From: UBA11524 sp964383815
GTDB taxonomy: Bacteria > Bacillota > Clostridia > Christensenellales > Aristaeellaceae
Direction of reading: 5' to 3'
DNA: 10,284 nt
NCBI GenBank assembly: GCA_964383815.1
Contig: CAYLIC010000061.1
Coordinates: 1 to 10,284, forward strand
The translations under genes were made by a program, and so were the position numbers. Positions 5,093-10,284 of the stretch are shown here, piece after piece. The notes under the pieces were generated by a model, which did not search any database, was not told where the DNA came from, and saw nothing but the letters and a program-made list of their open reading frames with translations. Within the stretch, counting starts at the first letter, position 1. The number at the start of each line of letters is the position of its first letter.

Positions 5093-6217
5093 ATGGTGCA
5101 AAAGATGCTTCGCGGCCGCGGCAGGCTGGCCCAGGTGGCGGAGATGATGGAAAAGCTGCATATCAGCAGGCCTTTGCTGGTCTGCGGGGATCATCTGGCG
5201 GCGGTGCTTGCCCAGGCTGCACCTGCCGTTGCCTTTGTGCACTTCGGGGGCTACCACCCTAACCCGGATTTCGCCGATGCAGCCGCGGGTGCAGACATGT
5301 TCCGCGCCCACGGCTGCGACGGGCTGATTTCCCTGGGCGGCGGCAGCGCTATGGACAGCGCCAAGGGCATTAAGGCCATGCTGGTCGCCTCCTCCACCGA
5401 GGATGCGCTGAGCAGCCGCCTGCCGGAGGGCGCCGCACTGCCCCACATTGCCATTCCCGGCACGGCGGGCACCGGGGCCGAGGCCACGCAGTTCGCCGTT
5501 ATGTATGTGGATGGACAGAAGGTTTCCCTCAGCCATCCGGCACTTTTGCCCGATGGGGTCATCCTGGACGCCAACCTGCTGGACACCCTGCCCGAATATC
5601 ACAAAAAATCCTGCGCCATGGACGCCCTGAGCCAGGGCATTGAGTCCTTCTGGGCCAAGGCTGCCACGGAGGAGAGCCAGGTGCAGGCCTACCTGGCGAT
5701 TCTGGGCGTGCTGGACAATGTCCGCGCCTACCTGGCGGGGGACCCCAGGGCGGCGGAGGCCATGCTGGATGCTGCCTACCGCAGCGGCCGCGCCATCCAG
5801 ATCAGCCGCACCACTGCCGCCCACGCCATGAGCTACCAGATTACCAAGCGGCTGGGCCTGGCCCATGGTCACGCCTGCATGCTCACCCTGCCTGCCCTGT
5901 GGGACAGGATGATTGACGATGCCGATTGCCTGCCCGTTTTGATGGATCTGGCCCAGAAAATGCGCCTGGGCAGCGAATACATGGGCTCCCGCCTGCTGGC
6001 AGGCATGGTGATTGACCTGGGCCTGGAGCCGGAATCCATGCCCGATGAGGCTACCCTGGACGCACTGGCGGACTCCGTAAACCTGGAGCGGCTGAGCAAT
6101 CACCCCATGTGCCTGAGCCGGGAGGACATCAAGGGCATTTACCGCCGGGCCTTTACCCGCCGCGCCGGTGCCGACCGGCAGGTTTGCATTGACCTGTGGA
6201 AGTATTATGGAAAGTAA
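5093..6217 (+). CDS. Iron-type (group III) alcohol dehydrogenase
   Basis: A 374-residue NAD(P)-dependent oxidoreductase of the Fe-ADH family, which interconverts alcohols and aldehydes or ketones. The N-terminal nucleotide-binding domain shows GGGSAMDSAKG (82-92) and PGTAGTGAEAT (122-132). The C-terminal all-helical domain holds the metal site. Asp177, His244 and His258 match three of the four ligands of E. coli FucO (D196, H263, H277) with the same 14-residue spacing between the histidines. The fourth, His200, is replaced by Gln181 (DALSQ instead of DALTH). The substrate is unknown; the general style recalls the branch containing phosphonoacetaldehyde and hydroxyethylphosphonate dehydrogenases, a weak guess. 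GAGGTG at 5082-5087 lies 5 bases before the ATG. The gene overlaps the next by 11 bases, so the two are likely translationally coupled. Confidence 0.9.
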   Translation: MVQKMLRGRGRLAQVAEMMEKLHISRPLLVCGDHLAAVLAQAAPAVAFVHFGGYHPNPDFADAAAGADMFRAHGCDGLISLGGGSAMDSAKGIKAMLVASSTEDALSSRLPEGAALPHIAIPGTAGTGAEATQFAVMYVDGQKVSLSHPALLPDGVILDANLLDTLPEYHKKSCAMDALSQGIESFWAKAATEESQVQAYLAILGVLDNVRAYLAGDPRAAEAMLDAAYRSGRAIQISRTTAAHAMSYQITKRLGLAHGHACMLTLPALWDRMIDDADCLPVLMDLAQKMRLGSEYMGSRLLAGMVIDLGLEPESMPDEATLDALADSVNLERLSNHPMCLSREDIKGIYRRAFTRRAGADRQVCIDLWKYYGK

Positions 6218-6842
6218 GCTGGCTGCCCGGCGGTTCATCCGCGGGGTTACGGATTTCATCTTTGTGGAGGATGCGCCCCGGAAGAGTGATGTTATCTTCA
6301 TCCCCGGCGCCAGCCACCCGGAGCATGCGCTGCTTGCAGCCGAGCTGTACCACCGGGGCATGGCGGACTATGTGCTGCCATCGGGCCGCTATGCGGTGGG
6401 CCTGGGGCGCTTCAAGGGTGTGCCTGAGGCATACCGCCAGGCCTACCCGGGGGACTACGAAACCGAGTGGGCCTTCCTCCGCGATGTTCTGCTGAAGGCC
6501 GGTGTGCCATCGCATGCCATCCTCCGGGAGGATCAGGCGACCTTCACCTGGGAAAACGCGCAACTTTCCCGCCGCGTGATGGATAATCTGGGCCTGCCTG
6601 TGGGCAAGGCCATTGTGTGCTGCCGGGCGTTTCATGCCCGGCGGGCACTTTTGTATTATCAGGCCGCATTCCCGGAGGCGGAGCTGCTGGTGTGCCCTGC
6701 CAGCACCCCGGGGGAAGGCCGGGAGGACTGGTTTACCACCGAAAAGGGCCGCAGGCGTGTGATGGGCGAGGTATCCCGCCTGGGCAGCCAGGTGAATGAA
6801 GTTTTTGAAATGCTGCTTTCCTGCATGGAAAATGGCGGCTGA
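6207..6842 (+). CDS. Soluble DUF218 (YdcF-like) protein
   Basis: A 211-residue protein of the DUF218/YdcF family, whose biochemical role is largely unsettled; E. coli YdcF binds S-adenosylmethionine. Visible family marks are the first strand SDVIFIPGAS (27-36), the ATFTWENA segment (111-118) matching the usual Ser/Thr-x-x-Thr-x-x-Asn pattern, and FHARRA (142-147) matching the His-x-x-Arg-Ala motif. No signal peptide or membrane helix is seen, so it should be cytoplasmic, unlike most DUF218 proteins. The ATG at 6207 lies within the last codons of the dehydrogenase gene, with a weak GGAAG 4 bases before it. An in-frame ATG at 6168 would overlap more deeply and has no ribosome site. The overlap suggests expression coupled to the dehydrogenase. 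Confidence 0.85.
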   Translation: MESKLAARRFIRGVTDFIFVEDAPRKSDVIFIPGASHPEHALLAAELYHRGMADYVLPSGRYAVGLGRFKGVPEAYRQAYPGDYETEWAFLRDVLLKAGVPSHAILREDQATFTWENAQLSRRVMDNLGLPVGKAIVCCRAFHARRALLYYQAAFPEAELLVCPASTPGEGREDWFTTEKGRRRVMGEVSRLGSQVNEVFEMLLSCMENGG

Positions 6843-6867
6843 TTCGTTAACAGAGGTGAACGAGGAA

Positions 6868-7632
6868 ATGACCATGCATGATGGGCACCGCAAACGCCTG
6901 CGGGAGCGATTCCGGAGCGAAGGCCTGGAAGGCTTTGCCGATCATGAGGTGCTGGAGCTGCTGCTGTTCTACGGCCGCGCCCGGGGTGATGTGAATCCCG
7001 CGGCCCACGCCCTGCTGGACACCTTTGGCTCCCTGCAGGCCGTGCTGGAGGCCACGCCGGAGCAGCTGATGTCCGTCCCCGGTGTGGGGGAGGAAACTGC
7101 CACGCTTATCGCCCTGCTGGTGCCTGCCTTCCGCCGGTATTCCGCATGCCTGTGCCGCGCCCGCCGCCGCTTTAGCGCCCGCAGGGACGTGAAGCTGTAC
7201 TGCCGTGCCCTGCTGGCTGGCTGGCGGACGGAGCGCCTGTATGTGATTGGCCTGGATGCCGATCGCCAGCTGCTGGGCTCACGCCTTGTGGCAGAGGGCA
7301 GCACAGGCAGTGTGCAGGTGCAGCCGCGCATGGTGGCGGAGGCCGCCCTGAACATGAATGCCCGGGCCATTATCCTCTGCCACAACCATCCCGGCGGTGC
7401 CGACTGGCCTTCCCAGCAGGATCTGTCCATCACCCAGCACATTCAGCTGGTGATGCGCAGCCTGGATGTGGAGCTGCTGGATCACCTGATTATCGCCGGG
7501 GAGCGAACCTACAGCATGGAGGAAAACGGCGACCTGGACACCAGCGAGTCCCTGCCCTGTGTGGAGCAGCGCGCTGCCGACAGCGGCGGACAGCCGCCGC
7601 CTCACCCCCTTGCCTGCCGAAAGGAAGAATGA
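6868..7632 (+). CDS. radC: RadC family JAB/MPN-domain protein
   Basis: A 254-residue RadC protein. The N-terminal part has a helix-hairpin-helix element (LMSVPGVGEETATLIALL, 67-84). The C-terminal JAB/MPN domain has the metal motif HNHPGG followed by PSQQD: H172, H174 and D185, the canonical H-x-H-x(10)-D. Despite its name, a repair role for RadC is doubtful, and its substrate is not known. The opening HDGHRKRLRERF is typical of Firmicute RadC. Start choice is uncertain: ATG at 6868 has GAGGTG at 6853-6858 (9-base gap), ATG at 6874 has GAGGAA at 6862-6867 (6-base gap), and ATG at 6832 overlaps the previous gene but has only a weak site. A polar, proline-rich tail (about 222-254) follows the domain and is probably disordered. 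The next gene starts 1 base after its stop. Confidence 0.92.
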   Translation: MTMHDGHRKRLRERFRSEGLEGFADHEVLELLLFYGRARGDVNPAAHALLDTFGSLQAVLEATPEQLMSVPGVGEETATLIALLVPAFRRYSACLCRARRRFSARRDVKLYCRALLAGWRTERLYVIGLDADRQLLGSRLVAEGSTGSVQVQPRMVAEAALNMNARAIILCHNHPGGADWPSQQDLSITQHIQLVMRSLDVELLDHLIIAGERTYSMEENGDLDTSESLPCVEQRAADSGGQPPPHPLACRKEE

Positions 7633-7633
7633 A

Positions 7634-8245
7634 ATGAGGAAAACCCATGGCGCTGCCCATTGCCTGATGCTGGCACTGGTCATTTGCCTGCTGGTGGCGC
7701 TGATTGCCTACCTGGCTGTGGTGGGCATGCTGGTTTGCCGGGTTGCCACTGCCACGGCGCCGGAGAACTACGATGCCATTGTGGTGCTGGGCGCCCAGGT
7801 GAAGCCGGATGGAGAGCTGTCCCTCCAGCTGACCTGGCGGCTGGACGCAGCCTACGCGGCCTGGCAGCAGCACCCGTGCCAGGTGGTGGTCTGCGGCGCC
7901 CAGGGCAACGACGAGCCCATGCCCGAGGCCCACGCCATGCGGGATTATCTGTCCGCCCTGGGCGTGCCCCGGGAGCAGATACTGATGGACGATACCTCCT
8001 TCAACACCAGGCAGAACATTCGCCATGCAGCAGCCCTGCTGGACGGCAGCGCGGAAACGGTGCTGATTGTCACCAGCGACTATCACCTGCCCCGGGCCAT
8101 GGCCCTGGCGGAGGATGAAGGCCTGCAGGCCACCGGCATCGGCGCGGAAACCCTGCCTTCCTACTGGGTGAAGAACTACGGCAGGGAGGCACTGGCCTGG
8201 ATAAAATACTGGATGCAGAAATACCTGCACCTGCCCCTGGGGTGA
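7634..8245 (+). CDS. Membrane-anchored DUF218 (SanA/YdcF-like) protein
   Basis: A 203-residue DUF218 protein with one N-terminal membrane helix (about 11-34) and the catalytic-type domain after it, probably outside the membrane. Motifs in order: YDAIVVLGAQV (46-56), VVCGAQG (85-91), E98 in MPEAHAMRDYL, SFNTRQN (122-128), and SDYHLPRAMAL (148-158) with His151 and Arg154. SanA of E. coli, a relative, affects envelope permeability and vancomycin resistance. The reaction is not known. AAGGAAG at 7621-7627 lies 6 bases before the ATG, 1 base after the radC stop and 5 bases before rsmG. It is the second DUF218 protein in the same gene set; the two differ strongly in sequence and location. Confidence 0.88.
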   Translation: MRKTHGAAHCLMLALVICLLVALIAYLAVVGMLVCRVATATAPENYDAIVVLGAQVKPDGELSLQLTWRLDAAYAAWQQHPCQVVVCGAQGNDEPMPEAHAMRDYLSALGVPREQILMDDTSFNTRQNIRHAAALLDGSAETVLIVTSDYHLPRAMALAEDEGLQATGIGAETLPSYWVKNYGREALAWIKYWMQKYLHLPLG

Positions 8246-8250
8246 TTCGC

Positions 8251-9003
8251 ATGACCACTTCACAGCTGGCCCAGCGCCTTGAGGCCTGCGGCATTCCCTT
8301 TGCACCATCCCTGCCGGGGCAGCTCCTGCACTATCATGCCCTGCTGATGGACTGGAACACCCGCATGGACCTGACCGCCGTGACCGATGAGGCGGAAATG
8401 GTGGACCGCCACTATGTGGACAGCCTGATGCCGCTGCGCACGCCGGGCCTTCTGCCTGCAAGCGGGCGGCTGATTGACGTGGGCACCGGTGCAGGCTTTC
8501 CCGGCCTGCCGCTGGCCATGGCCTGCCCGGATATGCAGGTGACCCTGATGGATGCCCAGCAAAAGCGGCTGACCTTTCTGCAGGCGGTGGTGGAAGAACT
8601 GGACATCCGCAATGTGACCCTTGTCCATCGCCGGGCGGAGGACGCCGCCAGGGATGCCGCCTTCCGCGAGCAGTTCGACCTGGCTGTGGCCCGGGCCGTT
8701 GCGCCACTGGCTGTGCTGGCGGAATATCTGCTGCCCTTTGTGCGCCAGGGCGGCAAGGCCCTGTGCTGGAAAGGCCCGGGCCTGGCGGAGGAGCTGCCCC
8801 AGGGCCGGCGTGCGGCATTCCTGCTGGGCGGCCAGGCGGGCGAGCCTGTGGACTGTCCCTTCCCGGGCCGGGAATGGCAGCACATGCTGTTGCCCATTCA
8901 GAAAACGGGAAAAACCGCTCGACAATATCCCCGCAAAGCCGGCACACCCAGCAAGGCGCCCCTGGGCGCAGGCGACAAGGTACGCCCGGCTTCTGCCAAA
9001 TAA
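8251..9003 (+). CDS. rsmG: 16S rRNA (guanine-527-N7)-methyltransferase
   Basis: RsmG (formerly GidB) transfers a methyl group from S-adenosylmethionine to N7 of G527 in 16S rRNA. The 250-residue protein has the family's N-terminal NTRMDLTAVTD (36-46) and RHYVDSL (53-59), and the SAM-binding loop DVGTGAGFPGLPLA (76-89). DLAVARAV (143-150) and the C-terminal PRKAGTP (227-233) complete the picture. Loss-of-function changes in this gene are known to give low-level streptomycin resistance. The ATG at 8251 follows GGGGTGAT (8239-8246); an upstream in-frame GTG at 8242 overlaps the previous stop and is less likely. It ends the gene set that began at 5093 and is followed by a strong terminator and a ParB-family gene, a neighbourhood familiar from Firmicute chromosomes. 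Confidence 0.95.
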   Translation: MTTSQLAQRLEACGIPFAPSLPGQLLHYHALLMDWNTRMDLTAVTDEAEMVDRHYVDSLMPLRTPGLLPASGRLIDVGTGAGFPGLPLAMACPDMQVTLMDAQQKRLTFLQAVVEELDIRNVTLVHRRAEDAARDAAFREQFDLAVARAVAPLAVLAEYLLPFVRQGGKALCWKGPGLAEELPQGRRAAFLLGGQAGEPVDCPFPGREWQHMLLPIQKTGKTARQYPRKAGTPSKAPLGAGDKVRPASAK

Positions 9004-9015
9004 GCAAGAAATCCC

Positions 9016-9071
9016 CCTGCCCAAGGGGAGAAACGTGCCGAACGATTCTCCCTTCCCCGGGCAGGTTTTTT
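9016..9071 (+). terminator. Long hairpin terminator after rsmG
   Basis: CCTGCCC (9016-9022) pairs with GGGCAGG (9059-9065). Past an asymmetric bulge (A9023 against CCCC 9055-9058), 9024-9032 pairs with 9046-9054 (9 bp, one G-U) around a 13-base loop. Six T (9066-9071) follow. With about 16 bp of pairing it is a strong intrinsic terminator. It lies 43 bases before the ParB-family start codon. Confidence 0.88.
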
Positions 9072-9113
9072 CATGCCGGCAAACGAACTGCACAGGAAGG
9101 GAGGGAGAAAACC

Positions 9114-9950
9114 ATGAAGCACGGCACAAACGGCGCCTGGGCAGGCGGGCAGCAGGTCTGCTGGCTGCCCCTGGAGCGCATTTCCCCCAGGCCTTCCGTT
9201 AACCTGGATGTAAGCGGCAGCAGCCTGGAGCAGTTGGCGGAGTCCATCCGCGTGCACGGGCTGGTGAAGCCTGTAACGGTGCAGGCGGCGCCCGGCGGCA
9301 GGTATGTGATTGTGTCCGGCAACAGGCGACTGATGGCCTGCCGCATGGCGGGCATGAGCCATATCGATGCGGTGGTGCTCCAGGGCATGGGTGCGGAGCC
9401 CACGCCCAACACCCTGCTGGAAGGCCTTTTGTCCGGCAGGCTGCATTACCTGGAGGCCGCATCCGCCCTGCACAGCCTGCTGGAGCAGGGATATACCCGG
9501 GATGCCCTGGCCCGGCTGCTGGGCTGCACCGCCACCACCATCGCCCAGCGGGCCAGCCTTGCAAATCTGGATGGAGAAACCGCCGCCCTCCTGCTGGAGC
9601 ATGGCCTGCCCGAAGGCTATGCCCGGGCCTTGACGAAGCTGCCCGACAGGCACGCCCGGCAGTCCATTGCCCGCCGCGCCGCTGCCGAGCGCCTGTGCAT
9701 CCGGGATGTGGAGCTGCTGGTTGCCAGCGCCCAGGCCCGGCTGCCCGTGCCGCCTGCACCGGGCCGGCGCACCATTGCCCTCATGCGGGATCACCGGCTG
9801 TACCTGAACGCCATCCGCAGCATTGTGGCTCAGATGCAGGAGGCGGGCATCCCCGCCACCCAGGAGGAGCGCAGCCTGGACGGCAGCGTGGAGATTACCC
9901 TCCGCCTGCCCACCCGCCGCCGCCGGGCTGCAAAAAACCCGCCCATTTGA
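9114..9950 (+). CDS. Divergent ParB-family (Noc/Spo0J-like) DNA-binding protein
   Basis: A 278-residue protein with an N-terminal ParB domain (about 13-110) and a helix-turn-helix (YTRDALARLLGCTATTIAQR, 127-146) followed by helical segments and a basic, Arg-rich end. LEQLAESIRVHGLVKPVTVQ (38-57) is the clear ParB signature. The CTP-binding box GERRxRA reads GNRRLMA (69-75). The usual ENLQR stretch reads EGLLS (103-107), keeping Glu103 but losing the Asn and Gln. ParB and Noc proteins are CTP-dependent DNA clamps in chromosome segregation or nucleoid occlusion. Position next to rsmG matches the noc locus of Bacillus, but no parA follows; tRNA genes do. AAGGGAGGGAG (9097-9107) precedes the ATG. 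Exact role (Noc-like, ParB-like or another regulator) is open. Confidence 0.85.
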   Translation: MKHGTNGAWAGGQQVCWLPLERISPRPSVNLDVSGSSLEQLAESIRVHGLVKPVTVQAAPGGRYVIVSGNRRLMACRMAGMSHIDAVVLQGMGAEPTPNTLLEGLLSGRLHYLEAASALHSLLEQGYTRDALARLLGCTATTIAQRASLANLDGETAALLLEHGLPEGYARALTKLPDRHARQSIARRAAAERLCIRDVELLVASAQARLPVPPAPGRRTIALMRDHRLYLNAIRSIVAQMQEAGIPATQEERSLDGSVEITLRLPTRRRRAAKNPPI

Positions 9951-9970
9951 GGAAAAAGTGAAAATAGGGC

Positions 9971-9999
9971 TTGACAAACGAAATGAAATACGGTAATAT
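9971..9999 (+). promoter_or_regulatory. Strong promoter of the tRNA cluster
   Basis: TTGACA (9971-9976) is a perfect -35 box. TAATAT (9994-9999) stands at exactly 17-base spacing as the -10 box, in a locally A/T-rich stretch. Transcription would start near 10006, about 55 bases before tRNA-Val. Confidence 0.87.
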
Positions 10000-10005
10000 A
10001 AACAA

Positions 10006-10061
10006 GTCGCCGCAGTAACCCGAAAAGGGTTGCAAAGTCAAGCCACTTGGCTATGGCGCAG
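10006..10061 (+). other. 5' leader of the tRNA transcript
   Basis: The short leader holds a 5-bp hairpin, AACCC (10017-10021) with GGGTT (10027-10031), around a 5-base loop. AGCCA and TGGCT near 10041-10051 could form another small stem. It would be removed by RNase P at the tRNA 5' end. No coding potential is seen. Confidence 0.5.
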
Positions 10062-10134
10062 GGGAGCATAGCTCAGCTGGGAGAGCATCTGCCTTACAAG
10101 CAGAGGGTCACAGGTTCGAGCCCTGTTGTTCCCA
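10062..10134 (+). tRNA. tRNA-Val (anticodon TAC)
   Basis: A full cloverleaf is present: acceptor GGGAGCA (10062-10068) with TGTTCCC (10127-10133, one G-U); D stem GCTC/GAGC; anticodon stem TCTGC/GCAGA with loop CTTACAA and anticodon TAC at 10095-10097; T arm ACAGG-TTCGAGC-CCTGT. A10134 is the discriminator. The CCA end is not encoded and must be added by the CCA enzyme. Confidence 0.97.
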
Positions 10135-10145
10135 CTTACAAATAT

Positions 10146-10222
10146 GGCCCGGTAGCTCAGTTGGTTAGAGCGCCAGCCTGTCACGTTGGAGGTCGAGGGT
10201 TCGAGCCCCTTCCGGGTCGCCA
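10146..10222 (+). tRNA. tRNA-Asp (anticodon GTC)
   Basis: Acceptor GGCCCGG (10146-10152) pairs with CCGGGTC (10212-10218). D stem is GCTC/GAGC; anticodon stem CCAGC/GTTGG carries loop CTGTCAC with anticodon GTC at 10180-10182; T arm is GAGGG-TTCGAGC-CCCTT. Discriminator G10219 is followed by an encoded CCA (10220-10222). It lies 11 bases after tRNA-Val and is probably on the same transcript. Confidence 0.97.
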
Positions 10223-10230
10223 TCATATTT

Positions 10231-10284
10231 GCCTTGGTAGCTCAGTCGGTAGAGCAGCAGACTGAAAATCTGCGTGTCGGTGGT
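10231..10284 (+). tRNA. tRNA-Phe (anticodon GAA), cut by the window end
   Basis: Acceptor 5' strand GCCTTGG (10231-10237), D stem GCTC/GAGC, and anticodon stem GCAGA/TCTGC with loop CTGAAAA and anticodon GAA (10264-10266) are all present. The sequence stops inside the T arm, so the 3' acceptor strand cannot be checked. Its position after Val and Asp fits a Firmicute tRNA cluster that probably goes on beyond the window. Confidence 0.94.

Noticed and set aside
7490..9007. Open frame of 505 codons on the - strand opposite the SanA-like gene and rsmG
   Set aside because: Proline/arginine-rich shadow of two well-supported genes; no start signal and no recognisable domain.
8763..9113. Upstream in-frame extension of the ParB-family gene
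   Set aside because: It overlaps rsmG and runs through the terminator at 9016-9071; a strong ribosome site directly precedes the ATG at 9114.
9925..9950. Possible terminator at the end of the ParB-family gene (CGGG, A-run, CCCG)
   Set aside because: Stem of 4 bp with the A-run in the loop and no downstream T-run on either strand.
1..10284. CRISPR arrays, insertion sequences, prophage or toxin-antitoxin genes
   Set aside because: No regularly spaced repeats, no transposase, integrase or phage motifs, and no terminal inverted repeats flanking a gene were seen; gene content is housekeeping throughout.

Overview
The window reads as chromosomal DNA of a GC-rich Firmicute, most likely of the Clostridia. 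The evidence is strong AGGAGG-type ribosome sites, T-run intrinsic terminators, an infC-rpmI-rplT operon with a structured leader, the rsmG/ParB-family neighbourhood, a Na+-decarboxylase beta subunit next to glycolysis, and a Val-Asp-Phe tRNA cluster. No finer taxonomic call is justified from the sequence. Nothing looks like a phage, transposon, CRISPR array or integrated plasmid; most genes are housekeeping.

Layout, all on the + strand. (1) 1-847: a leader with two consecutive terminator-like hairpins, then a LytTR response regulator. (2) 879-2308: a near-consensus promoter, a ~160-nt leader with an attenuator-like terminator, infC, rpmI and rplT, closed by a clear terminator. (3) 2335-4974: a promoter with an extended -10, then pfkA, a beta subunit of the sodium-pumping decarboxylases, and a 77-residue membrane protein absent from simple ORF calling. 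(4) 5093-9071: a tightly packed set of an iron-type alcohol dehydrogenase, a soluble DUF218 (YdcF-like) protein, RadC, a membrane-anchored DUF218 (SanA-like) protein and RsmG, ending in a long hairpin terminator. (5) 9114-9950: a divergent ParB-family protein. (6) 9971-end: a strong promoter and tRNA-Val, tRNA-Asp and a truncated tRNA-Phe.

The most interesting item is the small gene at 4741-4974. Its product has a signal peptide, then a copy of the beta subunit's own ion-site motif (GIIGGADGPT, against GIIGAADGPT in the beta subunit encoded just upstream), then a single OadG-like transmembrane helix. It looks like a gamma-type subunit carrying a displayed mimic of the beta-subunit loop. No carboxyltransferase or biotin carrier is encoded nearby, so how this beta/small-protein pair is driven is an open question.

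Other points worth a second look are: a ParB-family protein with altered CTP-binding residues and no ParA beside it; an alcohol dehydrogenase with Gln in place of a metal-binding His; a phosphofructokinase with a 26-residue insertion and changed effector-site residues; an infC start whose Shine-Dalgarno spacing favours a non-AUG codon; and attenuation-like leaders before both infC and the LytTR gene. All residue-equivalence statements come from alignment by memory, not from a computed alignment.
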